NCBI RefSeq assembly: GCF_000375365.1 | Contig: NZ_AQXB01000001.1 | Span: forward strand, 424,770-488,769 | From: Corynebacterium mastitidis DSM 44356 | GTDB lineage: Bacteria > Actinomycetota > Actinomycetes > Mycobacteriales > Mycobacteriaceae | Length of the DNA: 64,000 bases | Direction: 5' to 3' | Shown: positions 35,434-45,643 of the stretch, in pieces | Layout of the letters: every line of letters begins with the position of its first letter | Position numbering within the stretch: position 1 is the first letter of the stretch | Position numbers and translations under genes: made by a program | Notes under the pieces: generated by a model | What the model was told of the DNA's origin: nothing | The model's database searches: none | What the model saw: only the letters and a program-made list of their open reading frames with translations

Positions 35434-36564
35434 CTAGGCGAGAATCTTCAGCAGACCTCGGAATCCATAGACGCCGTAGCCCGAGGAGATCGAGATGGGT
35501 TGATTGGGGTCCACCTTGTGCGCCGGATTATCCACGTGCGGCCACGAGGACAGGTGCAGGAAGGCGTTGGTCATCGTGCTCTTAGGATGCAGGCTCGGGG
35601 CATACATCGCGGGGAGCAGGGCGTGCGGCACCATCAGGTACTCACGCGACCACAACGTATCCGGGTGGTCAGCGATCCGGCACACCGCACCCAGTTCAGA
35701 GACGTAGGAGAGTACGACCTTACCGTCGATAACCTGGGCATCGATCTCACCGATAGGCCAATCACCCCTGGGGGTGATGATCGGCGTCGGAGCAACACGG
35801 TTCTGCCACTGCCAGCGCCCGTCGGTGAACGCCCAGAACTCCCATGCTTTATCGTCCGTGAGGCGCGTCCAGTGCGCGCGCCGCAGGTAGATGCCGGCAC
35901 CGTTACCCTTCTTGCGCCCTTCGGGGGTGCCAAACACGTACACGTGCTCGTCGCCGGGCACCATGACCATGCTGATGTTCTGGAAGAAGCGCTCCCAACC
36001 GGAGTTCTCCCACTGGTACAGGCGGCCCAGGTTGTTCGCGTGGCGGCACTCCTGCCAATTCTCCGCGTGCCGCTCATTCGACCAGAACCACGCGTTACCG
36101 TAGGTGGTACACATCTGCTGGTCGCCAGAGTTAATCCACTGCTTGACGCGGAATCCACTACCCATGTAGTAACCGTTCGGGAGCTGAATCACGTCGTTGG
36201 GGATGATGGTAAAGGCGTCGAAGGTGCCCGGGCGGGGCGCACCGTTTCCGATACGCCGGTAGGGCCAGGCTTCCTTGGCTCGCGCACCGCCGACGGCGTT
36301 GTCCCACTTCGGTCCGCCCAGGCCTACGCCGTTGAAGGAGCTGGTGCGCAGGATGACCGGGGAACGCCAGCCACAGCCCTTGGCGCTGTCCGGGTCGGTG
36401 GCATCGAAGGTATCTCCGAAGATCGCGCCGGTCCACTGGCCCTTACCGCCGGTGAAGAAATAGCCGAGGTCGGTACCTAGGAATCCAAAGCGTGCCGTGG
36501 GCTTGATGACGTTGCCGGTCAGGGTGTCCCAACCTGCCGAGAGCCCCGTGGGGACCATAACCAT
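35434..36564 (-). CDS. DUF4185 domain protein, probable phage tail or surface-binding protein
   Basis: This 376-residue protein fits a DUF4185 five-bladed beta-propeller-like fold: GTDLGYFFTGGKGQWTGAIF, GDTFDATDPD, GCGWRSPVILRTS, FTIIPNDVIQLPNGYYMGSG, AWFWSNERHAENWQECR and IYLRRAHWTRLTDDKAWEFW. DUF4185 occurs in actinobacterial surface proteins and in corynephage minor tail proteins. AAGGAGG lies 8 bases before the start. It lacks a signal peptide, which fits a virion protein, and it sits directly upstream of the lysin, the usual tail-lysis order. Confidence 0.75.
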   Translation of the reverse strand: MVMVPTGLSAGWDTLTGNVIKPTARFGFLGTDLGYFFTGGKGQWTGAIFGDTFDATDPDSAKGCGWRSPVILRTSSFNGVGLGGPKWDNAVGGARAKEAWPYRRIGNGAPRPGTFDAFTIIPNDVIQLPNGYYMGSGFRVKQWINSGDQQMCTTYGNAWFWSNERHAENWQECRHANNLGRLYQWENSGWERFFQNISMVMVPGDEHVYVFGTPEGRKKGNGAGIYLRRAHWTRLTDDKAWEFWAFTDGRWQWQNRVAPTPIITPRGDWPIGEIDAQVIDGKVVLSYVSELGAVCRIADHPDTLWSREYLMVPHALLPAMYAPSLHPKSTMTNAFLHLSSWPHVDNPAHKVDPNQPISISSGYGVYGFRGLLKILA

Positions 36565-36739
36565 GCCAGTACCTCCTTGAGGTATCGAGGAATACGTACC
36601 GGCATGAGGCTAGACCTAAATTAAAACATATGTTCGATATGCGACAATATCTTTCCCTCGGCCCCTCAAAGCACAGCCCAGCGTCGCCGCGCGCTAGCCG
36701 TAGAACGGCAGAGGCGCGCGAGATCGACTTCACACTGTC

Positions 36740-37354
36740 TTAAAACCTCGGGTTCTCCGTCCGCGTGCGCTTGAGCTCGAAGAAATGCGGGTATCCGGCC
36801 AGCGTCACGGCGGCGTCGAAAAGCTCGCCCGCCTGCTCGCCCTGGGGCACCCGGGTAATCACGGGCCCGAAGAAGGCGGTATCCCCCAGCTTGACCACCG
36901 GGGTACCCACCTCGTCGCCCACGGCGTCCATGGCGCCCTGGTGGTATTCGCGCAGGCGCGCGTCCCACTCGGTGGTGTTCGCAACCTCCGCGTAGTCGGG
37001 GTCGAGCCCCACCTCGGCCAGGGCCTGCGCGATCACCTCGTTGTAGGCGCCGTAATCCTTCTTCCCGCCCTGGCGCCCGGGGTGGATGAGGGTGCCCATC
37101 GCGGTGTACAGGGCGTCCACCTTCTCCGGCTCCTGGGCCTTGACGGCGGCGAACACGCGGGCCGGCCCCCAGTTGGCCTTCATCTTTTCCATGTATCCGG
37201 GGTCCAGGTCGCGCCCCTCGTTGAGCACGGAGAGGGACATGGGCACCCATTCCACCGCGATGTCTCGGACCTTCTCCACCTCCTTGATCCAGCGGGAGGT
37301 CTGCCAGCAAAACGGGCAGGAGGCATCAAACCAGAAGGTTACGGGAGTGGTCAC
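36740..37354 (-). CDS. DsbA-fold mycothiol-dependent reductase (Rv2466c-like)
   Basis: This 204-residue thioredoxin-fold protein has the redox motif FDASCPFCWQTSRWI. A long helical insertion follows (about 60-140), then cis-Pro GTPVVKLGD and the C-terminus AGYPHFFELKRTRTENPRF, which is nearly that of M. tuberculosis Rv2466c, a mycothiol-dependent nitroreductase/peroxide-response protein. The active site is CPFC instead of CPWC. The GTG start has AAGGAG 7 bases upstream. It is divergent from pepN, as in other corynebacteria. Confidence 0.9.
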   Translation of the reverse strand: MTTPVTFWFDASCPFCWQTSRWIKEVEKVRDIAVEWVPMSLSVLNEGRDLDPGYMEKMKANWGPARVFAAVKAQEPEKVDALYTAMGTLIHPGRQGGKKDYGAYNEVIAQALAEVGLDPDYAEVANTTEWDARLREYHQGAMDAVGDEVGTPVVKLGDTAFFGPVITRVPQGEQAGELFDAAVTLAGYPHFFELKRTRTENPRF

Positions 37355-37588
37355 GGGTTCTCCTTAGATCGTTACGGCGTGTGACTGCCTCCACGATAGC
37401 CGCCCGCCGCGCGGCGCGGCGTCCATAAAGCTCAAGGCCGCTGGGGCCGATCCCATTCTTGGTATCTCCCCATCACTACAATCGGTGGTGATGGCGGCAG
37501 GCCGCAACCATGCCCTCAAGGGGCACCACGGCCCCGTGGTAAAAGCGCGTGCTCCAAGCACACCGAGGACAAAGAGAAAGGGATGCCC

Positions 37589-40168
<2,580 letters not shown>

Positions 40169-40192
40169 CGCGGGAGAACTAGCGCGGGAGAA

Positions 40193-40936
40193 CTAGGAGG
40201 CGGGGTTCTCCTCCGTGACCACCTTGATCTTGGCGATGTCGGAGCGCACGGCATCGTCCGAGTACTCCACGTAGCTGCCGTCGCGGGACTGCGCCACGCG
40301 CTGAATCCGCATGATGGGCACGTTGCGGGGAATGTTGAGGTGGGTCTGCTCGGACTGCGAGGGAATGCCGGGGCTAATGATCTCCCACTTGCGCGCGGGG
40401 GCCATGTCCCACCGCTTTTCCATCAGCTCGTAGAGGGAGCCCGTGAGATCCTCCTCCAGCATGCCGGGCACGAGGTCCGCCGGGTAATAGCTGTTCTCGA
40501 TGAGCAGCGGGGTGGTATTGACCGAGCGCAGGCGCACGATGTTGAGCACCGGGGCGTGCGGCGGCAGGTGCAGCGACTGCGAGATGCGCACGGTGGCCTC
40601 CATCATCGTGGCGGCGAGCACCTTGGAGTAAACGGATAATCCGCGCTGGCGGAGCTGGATCATCAGCCCCTCCAGGCGGGTCAGCTCCACCGTGGGCGGA
40701 ACCCCCTTGACAAAGGTGCCGCCGGTACGACCGCGACGACGGTCGATAAGCGCTTCCATCTGAAGAATATCTAAGGCATGACGAACCGTCATGCGCGCCA
40801 CCCCAAACTCCTCGACGAGCTGCCGCTCATTGGGCAACTTATCGCCTGGGGCGTAATCACCGCGCTCGATCCAGGTTCTCATTTCATCTGCGATGATGAC
40901 GTACGCAGGACTCTTTCTCGGCATCCGTTCAGGCAC
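40193..40936 (-). CDS. GntR/HutC family regulator with UTRA domain
   Basis: This 247-residue protein has a GntR winged helix (IADEMRTWIERGDYAPGDKL, ERQLVEEFGVARMTVRHALD) and a UTRA effector domain (about 90-240; PVLNIVRLRSVNTTPLLIEN, SYYPADLVPGML). The GTG start (VPERMPRKSPAY) is chosen because TATCGT lies exactly 7 bases upstream; the ATG four codons later is an alternative. The -10 overlaps a perfect palindrome, suggesting autorepression. Effector and other targets are unknown; pepN converges with it. Confidence 0.85.
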   Translation of the reverse strand: MPERMPRKSPAYVIIADEMRTWIERGDYAPGDKLPNERQLVEEFGVARMTVRHALDILQMEALIDRRRGRTGGTFVKGVPPTVELTRLEGLMIQLRQRGLSVYSKVLAATMMEATVRISQSLHLPPHAPVLNIVRLRSVNTTPLLIENSYYPADLVPGMLEEDLTGSLYELMEKRWDMAPARKWEIISPGIPSQSEQTHLNIPRNVPIMRIQRVAQSRDGSYVEYSDDAVRSDIAKIKVVTEENPAS

Positions 40937-40938
40937 CC

Positions 40939-40950
40939 GTATCACGATAC
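40939..40950. promoter_or_regulatory. Palindromic GntR operator overlapping the -10
   Basis: GTATCACGATAC is a perfect 12-base palindrome containing the minus-strand -10 TATCGT (40944-40949), which lies 7 bases before the GTG. HutC-type GntR proteins bind palindromes of this size, so autoregulation is likely. Confidence 0.55.
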
Positions 40951-41043
40951 CAATACATGAGCAATTTTGCATATGACGTCTGAGCACCTCGAGATAACTC
41001 ACGTCACATTTTCACCATCTCCGCCCACATGAAGGGGCCATTC

Positions 41044-41105
41044 CCGTCCGCTGCGGACGGCACATTTATTGTGCACCCCACAGCAAAATCACCCCCATCA
41101 GGGGG
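41044..41105 (-). terminator. Palindrome and hairpin after crtI
   Basis: CCCCC-TGAT-GGGGG on the minus strand (41092-41105), followed by TGATTTT, is a plausible crtI terminator. CCGTCCGC-T-GCGGACGG (41044-41060) is a second near-perfect palindrome in the spacer upstream of the GntR gene. Confidence 0.5.
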
Positions 41106-41108
41106 AGG

Positions 41109-42584
41109 CTAAAACCACTCCAGGAGGTTCTCGGCGGAAATGAGACACATCGGAACTCCCACCCCGGGCGCGGTGGTGGCCCCGGCATAGAAAAGCCCTT
41201 TGACCTTGTGAGATCGCTGAGAACCACGCAAAAAGGCCGATTGTTTTAGGGTGTGGGATGGACCAATAGCACCGGCCCGCCATGCGTGATACCGCCGGGA
41301 AAAGTCCGCCGGACCCACTGTGCGCCGTACCACGATTCTATCCTCCAGGTCCCGCACCCCCGCCGCGCGCGCGATCTGGGCGATCGCGGCATCGGCCACG
41401 CCCTCCACCCACGCGCTCGGCTGCCCGTAGGCGCTGCCCGCCCCCAGGTCCTCCCGCGCGGGCACCGGGATGAGCGCAAAAAGGTTCTCGTGCCCCAGCG
41501 GGGCCACCCGGGGGTCCGTGGCGGAGGGCTTGCACACGTACAGGGAGCGCGAAGGCCCGGTCCCGCCGAACACGGCGTCAAAGTCCGGTCCCCAGTCCGG
41601 GGAGAAGATCAGGTTGTGGTGCCACAGGCCCGGCAGCGCCCCGCGCACCCCCAGCAGGGCCAGCACCACCGAGGGGCCCGGCTCGCGCCGCCGCCACCGG
41701 CGCGGCGAGGGACGGTGCCGGGCCTCCAGCAGCGCGGTCTGCGTGTGGTGGACGTCGGCGGCGCTGACCACGGCGTCGGCCGCCAGCCTCCCGCGGGCGG
41801 TGCGCACCGCCCGCACGCGCCCTCCCGGGGCCTCGATGCCGGTGACCTCGCAGCCGGTGCGGATCTCCGCCCCGGCCTCGCGGGCCAGGCGGGCGATGGA
41901 CTCCACGATGGCGTAGAAGCCGCCCGTGGGATACCACACGCCCTGCCGCAGGTCGGTGTGGCTCATCAGGTGATACAGGGAGGGAATCCGCTCCGGGCGG
42001 GAGGAGAGGAACACCGCCGGATAGCCCAGGATCTGGCGCAGCAGCGGGTCCTTCGCCACGCCGGCAACCTCGGCCGCCAGCGGGCGGGAAAGCAGCCGCA
42101 GCAGGCGCGGCGCCTGGGCGCGCACCTCCGGGGTGAGCAGCTCCCAGGGCCGCTCGAAGGTGGTGTACAGGAAGGTCTCCAGCGCGATGCGGTAGGCGTC
42201 CGAGGCGCTGTCCAGGTACCGCCGCAACCGCTCCCCGGAGCCCGGCTCCACGGACTCGAACAGCTCCTCCGCCCGCCCCGTGCGCACCTCCACCCGGCGC
42301 TCCCCGTGGAACACCCGGTAGGCGGGGTCCAGGCGGGTCAACCCGTACTCGCGCTCCGGGGTGGTGCCGAAATGCGCGAAGAACCTCTCGTAGGCCTCCG
42401 GCATGAGGTACCAGCTCGGCCCGGTATCAAAGCGGAATCCCCCCACCTCCAGGGAACCGGCCCGGCCGCCCAGCTCCTGGTTCTTCTCGCACAGCGTCAC
42501 CCGGTAGCCCCGGCGCGCCAGCAACGCCGCCGAGGCCAGGCCCGCCACGCCCGCGCCGATGACCACCACATGCCCGCCTGCCAT
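41109..42584 (-). CDS. crtI: Phytoene desaturase (CrtI-type)
   Basis: This 491-residue FAD-dependent carotenoid desaturase has the Rossmann motif VVVIGAGVAGLASAALLARR, GGRAGSLEVGGFRFDTGPSW, and the C-terminal signature GLFYAGATTAPGVGVPMCLI typical of CrtI. It introduces double bonds into phytoene. The start MAGGHVVVIG is preferred over an ATG three codons upstream because TAGAAT lies 7 bases before it (leaderless). The partner phytoene synthase is 1.1 kb upstream on the same strand, separated by a plus-strand oxidoreductase gene. Confidence 0.9.
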   Translation of the reverse strand: MAGGHVVVIGAGVAGLASAALLARRGYRVTLCEKNQELGGRAGSLEVGGFRFDTGPSWYLMPEAYERFFAHFGTTPEREYGLTRLDPAYRVFHGERRVEVRTGRAEELFESVEPGSGERLRRYLDSASDAYRIALETFLYTTFERPWELLTPEVRAQAPRLLRLLSRPLAAEVAGVAKDPLLRQILGYPAVFLSSRPERIPSLYHLMSHTDLRQGVWYPTGGFYAIVESIARLAREAGAEIRTGCEVTGIEAPGGRVRAVRTARGRLAADAVVSAADVHHTQTALLEARHRPSPRRWRRREPGPSVVLALLGVRGALPGLWHHNLIFSPDWGPDFDAVFGGTGPSRSLYVCKPSATDPRVAPLGHENLFALIPVPAREDLGAGSAYGQPSAWVEGVADAAIAQIARAAGVRDLEDRIVVRRTVGPADFSRRYHAWRAGAIGPSHTLKQSAFLRGSQRSHKVKGLFYAGATTAPGVGVPMCLISAENLLEWF

Positions 42585-42591
42585 GCCCACC

Positions 42592-42597
42592 ATTCTA
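42592..42597 (-). promoter_or_regulatory. -10 element of a leaderless crtI promoter
   Basis: TAGAAT on the minus strand, 7 bases, then the crtI ATG. It abuts the palindrome TAGGCGCCTA (42596-42605), which links it to the divergent -10 at 42604. Confidence 0.5.
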
Positions 42598-42603
42598 GGC
42601 GCC

Positions 42604-42609
42604 TATGAT
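42604..42609 (+). promoter_or_regulatory. -10 element of a leaderless oxidoreductase promoter
   Basis: TATGAT, then 8 bases and the ATG at 42618. The opposite-strand crtI -10 is only 6 bases away, so the two promoters must interfere or be alternately used. Confidence 0.5.
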
Positions 42610-42617
42610 CGTGCCCC

Positions 42618-43601
42618 ATGCACAGTAACCAGATTCATCTCGCCTCCCGCCCCACCGGCTGGCCGCGCCCGGAGAACTTCCGCGCGGTGCGCGCCGAGCT
42701 GCCCGCCCTGGAGGAGGGCCAGGTTCGCGTGCGCAACGAGTACGTCTCCGTGGACCCCTACATGCGCGGGCGCATGAGCGACGCCCCCAGCTACATCCCG
42801 CCCTTCGAGCTCGACGCCCCCATGACCGGCTCCGCCGTGGGGCGCGTGGTGGACTCGCGCTCCGAGGCCCTGCCCACCGGCGCCCTGGTCACCCACCAGC
42901 AGGGCTGGCGGGACGTGGCCCAGGGCCCGGCCGAGGAGTTCCGCGCCGTGGACGACGCCGTCTCCCCCTCCGCCTACCTGGGCATCCTGGGGCTCACCGG
43001 CATGACCGCCTACGCCGGGCTCACCCGCGTGGGCGGGCTGCAGCCGGGCGAGACGGTGTTCGTCTCCGGGGCCGCCGGGGCCGTGGGCAGCGCCGTGGGC
43101 CAGATGGCCCGCCTGCTGGGGGCACGAACGGTGATCGGCTCGGCGGGCGGGCCGGAGAAGGCCGCCATGCTCACCGAGCGCTACGGCTTTGACGTGGCCC
43201 TGGACTACAAGGCCGCGCCCATCGCCGAGCAGCTCCCGGACGGGATCGACGTCTACTTTGACAACGTGGGCGGGGATCACCTAGAGGCCGCCATCGGGGC
43301 CATGAACCGCTTTGGCCGCCTGGTGGAGTGCGGCATGATCAGCCAGTACAACCTGGAGGCTCCCCAGCCCGGCCCGCGCAACATGACGGAGATCATCAAG
43401 AAGTCCCTGCGCATGGAGGGCTTCACCCTGGGCGATCACCTGGACATCGCACCCGAGTTCCTCTCCACGGTGGTGCCCTGGCTGCGCGAGGGCGCGCTGG
43501 TGTACGAGGAGACCGTGGTGGAGGGCCTGGACAACGCCGTGGAGGGCTTCCTCTCCATGATGCGCGGGGGCAACAAGGGCAAGATGGTGGTGCGGGTGTA
43601 G
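42618..43601 (+). CDS. NADP-dependent medium-chain oxidoreductase (CurA/leukotriene B4 dehydrogenase-like)
   Basis: This 327-residue MDR-superfamily enzyme lacks structural zinc ligands. It has YVSVDPYMRGRMSD, LGLTGMTAYAGL, the NADP loop FVSGAAGAVGSAVGQMARLL, and VDVYFDNVGGDHLEAAI in the form IDVYFDNVGG. It would reduce alpha-beta-unsaturated ketones or aldehydes. It is divergent from crtI, with only 33 bases between starts, and convergent with crtB. Confidence 0.88.
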   Translation: MHSNQIHLASRPTGWPRPENFRAVRAELPALEEGQVRVRNEYVSVDPYMRGRMSDAPSYIPPFELDAPMTGSAVGRVVDSRSEALPTGALVTHQQGWRDVAQGPAEEFRAVDDAVSPSAYLGILGLTGMTAYAGLTRVGGLQPGETVFVSGAAGAVGSAVGQMARLLGARTVIGSAGGPEKAAMLTERYGFDVALDYKAAPIAEQLPDGIDVYFDNVGGDHLEAAIGAMNRFGRLVECGMISQYNLEAPQPGPRNMTEIIKKSLRMEGFTLGDHLDIAPEFLSTVVPWLREGALVYEETVVEGLDNAVEGFLSMMRGGNKGKMVVRV

Positions 43602-43610
43602 CGGTTTCCG

Positions 43611-43714
43611 CCCCGGGGTGTGGCGGGTGGGGTTCGCCCACGCCACGGCGCGGAATGAAAGGATCGCGCCATTCCACTGCGAGGCAATCGGGAGCCCCAC
43701 CCGTCACGCGGCGG
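43611..43714. repeat. Convergent-intergenic repeat, copy A
   Basis: It contains GGGGTGTGGCGGGTG (43615-43629), GCGGAATGAAAG (43650-43661) and CCACCCGTCAC (43697-43707), all also present near 52800. Internal hairpins include GGAATG/CATTCC. It lies between convergent genes and may act as a bidirectional terminator or stabiliser. Confidence 0.6.
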
Positions 43715-43719
43715 GATGG

Positions 43720-44571
43720 TTAGGCCCCGCGAGCGGTCCCCAGACCTCCCCGGGCCACCGCCCACGCCTTGCGCGGCCCCGGCACCCGCACCCGCCGCCG
43801 GGTCAGAAGGCCCGCCGGGGTGGCCTCCAGCCGGGACAACAGCTCCGCGTAGACGCCGCGCGCCGCCGCCACCGCGCGGCGCGGGCGCGGCGGCAGCAGG
43901 GCCAGGCCCGGTTCCGCGGCGGCCAGGTCAGAACGAATATCGCGCACGATCCGCGCCTTGGCCTCCTCGGACAGGGGCACGGGATAGTACCGCCGCCCCA
44001 GCCGGGCGGCGTCCTCCCCCAGGTCGCGCAGGAAGTTGATCTTCTGGAAGGCCGCGCCCAGCCGCCGCGCGGAGGCCCGCATGGCCTCCCGCTCGTGTGG
44101 CGCCACCTCCACGCCCCGCACGAAGATCGCCACGCACATCAGGCCGATCACCTCGGCGGAGCCGTACACGTAGCGCTTAAAGTCCTCCTCGCTCATGGGG
44201 CGGGGCGCGATGTCCACGCGCATGGAGGTAAAAAAGGCGCGCACCCACTCCTCCTCGAAGCCGCAGGCCCGGGCGGTGCGGCCGAAGGAGTGCAGGACGG
44301 GGTCGGGGTAAAAACGGCTGCGCATGGCCGCCAGCGCGGCGCGCTCGTAGGCGTCCAGGCAGGCGGCCACGTCCACCCCGGCCTCGGCGCCCACGCCGTC
44401 CACGATCTCGTCCGCCACGCGCACCATCGCGTACAGCGCCCGAATATCGGCGCGCTCGCGGCGGCCAAGCAGCGCCGTGGCCAGGGAAAAGCTGGAGGAA
44501 TACGCGCCGAGCACGCCCGCGCTGGCGCGGGCGGCGAGGGCGTCGAAGAACTCCAGGCGGCTGTGGCTCAC
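43720..44571 (-). CDS. crtB: Phytoene synthase (squalene/phytoene synthase family)
   Basis: This 283-residue enzyme condenses two GGPP molecules into phytoene. The aspartate-rich motifs are AMVRVADEIVDGVG (DxxxD-type, DEIVD) and INFLRDLGEDAARLGRRYY. YVYGSAEVIGLM is the conserved helix between them. The GTG start is supported by a leaderless -10 (TAACAT) 7 bases upstream, inside the end of the preceding gene. It is the last gene of the strand that begins with the peptide-type ABC transporter. No GGPP synthase or cyclase gene lies in the window. Confidence 0.9.
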   Translation of the reverse strand: MSHSRLEFFDALAARASAGVLGAYSSSFSLATALLGRRERADIRALYAMVRVADEIVDGVGAEAGVDVAACLDAYERAALAAMRSRFYPDPVLHSFGRTARACGFEEEWVRAFFTSMRVDIAPRPMSEEDFKRYVYGSAEVIGLMCVAIFVRGVEVAPHEREAMRASARRLGAAFQKINFLRDLGEDAARLGRRYYPVPLSEEAKARIVRDIRSDLAAAEPGLALLPPRPRRAVAAARGVYAELLSRLEATPAGLLTRRRVRVPGPRKAWAVARGGLGTARGA

Positions 44572-44578
44572 GCCCCGT

Positions 44579-44584
44579 ATGTTA
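44579..44584 (-). promoter_or_regulatory. -10 element of a leaderless crtB promoter
   Basis: TAACAT on the minus strand overlaps the stop region of the upstream gene, and the crtB GTG follows after 7 bases. crtB may therefore be expressed apart from the transporter operon. Confidence 0.45.
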
Positions 44585-45631
44585 TCGGAATCGGCGCGGC
44601 AGCTCCGGCTCGCCCAGCCCCAGCATGAGCCGGTTGGCCCACTGGAAGAAGGCCGTGGCGTTGATGACGTCCACGGTTGCAATACTTCCGAACCCGGCGT
44701 CGCGCAGCCCGGCCACGTGCCGGGCGCCGAAGGTGACGGGGGTGTGGGTGAGCGCGCGGGCGGCGTCGCGCACCGCGTTCCACTGCGGCGAGCCCAGGTC
44801 GGCGGACGGGCCCTCGCTCAGCAGGCGCTCCACGTCCTCCGAGCGCCCGGACTCCCGGATCGCCCGGGCGGCGTGCACGGAGGCGCAGTACACGCAGCCG
44901 TTGATCCGGGAGGCCACGGTGGCGGCCAGCTCCCGCTCCGCGCGGCCCAGACCGCCCTCGGTGTTGTAGAAGATGTCCAGGTCCGTGAGGGTGCGGGCAC
45001 GCAGGGCGCGGGGATCGCGGGCCAGCAGGCGGAAGTACTCCGACTTCTCCCGCTCCGGCTTGATCAGCGCCTCCCGCTGCTCCCGGTTCAGCCTCTCGGC
45101 GGGCGGCACCCAGGGGCGCCAGCCCAGGGAGTGGGACACGAAGTGCGCCGGGCGCGCCATCCCCGGGTAGGCGGGCGAAACAAAGCCGGGCGGGGTGGCG
45201 TCCTTCAGGGTCAGCGGTAGGCTCAGCGCCCTGATCCCGTGCACCACGCGCGCCTGGAAGGCCACGAAGCCAACGAGCTGGCCCATCGCCACCACCTGGT
45301 CCGGGCCCCACCCCTCCTCCGCGAGGTCCGCGACGTCCAGGGCGTTGGCGGAGGCGGGCCGCCAGGCGAGCTGGCGGGCCCAGTGCAGCGCGGCCGGGGC
45401 GCGGGGCTCGGGCTCGTCCGCGGCGAGGTCGCGGTAAAACGCCACGGCGTGCGGCACCCCGGCGGACTCCGCCGCGATCAGGGCCAGCCGGTAGCGCAGG
45501 CCAGCGGGCAGCAGCTCCCCCTCCAGCAACGCCTCGAAGGCCTCCTGGGCGTTCGCGCGGGCCTGGGGGCGGGCGTCGCGCAGCTCGTCCAGGTACGGGT
45601 CGTCGATGAGCAGGGAGATAATGTCCGTCAC
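44582..45631 (-). CDS. Tandem carboxymuconolactone-decarboxylase/AhpD-like protein
   Basis: This 349-residue protein comprises two CMD-like halves. The N-terminal half (about 1-170) lacks the CxxC motif (AGVPHAVAFYRDLAADE, GQLVGFVAFQARVVHGIRAL). The C-terminal half (about 175-349) has the AhpD redox pair in ASRINGCVYCASVHAARAI and an Asp/His-containing tail (INATAFFQWANRLML). In other bacteria such halves are separate proteins next to a peptide/nickel-type ABC transporter (the Avi_7170 and Avi_7169 families, from memory). Here they look fused. The GTG start has GAGAGGAA upstream. It is the gene after the transporter ATPase. Likely a thiol-dependent peroxidase or an enzyme acting on the imported compound; the substrate is unknown. 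Confidence 0.78.
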   Translation of the reverse strand: MTDIISLLIDDPYLDELRDARPQARANAQEAFEALLEGELLPAGLRYRLALIAAESAGVPHAVAFYRDLAADEPEPRAPAALHWARQLAWRPASANALDVADLAEEGWGPDQVVAMGQLVGFVAFQARVVHGIRALSLPLTLKDATPPGFVSPAYPGMARPAHFVSHSLGWRPWVPPAERLNREQREALIKPEREKSEYFRLLARDPRALRARTLTDLDIFYNTEGGLGRAERELAATVASRINGCVYCASVHAARAIRESGRSEDVERLLSEGPSADLGSPQWNAVRDAARALTHTPVTFGARHVAGLRDAGFGSIATVDVINATAFFQWANRLMLGLGEPELPRRFR

Positions 45632-45643
45632 TTTATGTTCCTC

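Larger units (their letters stand above)
29970..36650. mobile_element. Decayed prophage region
   Basis: This lies between the core genes rpiB and pepN. It carries two peptidoglycan amidases, a holin, two more small membrane proteins, a DUF4185 tail-like protein, an XRE regulator and an ImmR/ImmA pair. No integrase, terminase, portal, capsid or replication gene is present, and one lysin module is frameshifted. Boundaries are approximate; no att repeat is recognised. Base composition is more AT-rich than the core in places (30930-31080, 36590-36650). Confidence 0.8.

Noticed and set aside
36565..36739. Search for a prophage attachment site
   Set aside because: An AT-rich stretch and the short repeat CATAT-GTTCG-ATATG are present, but no copy of any 12-base or longer segment was found at the other edge near 29970-30240.
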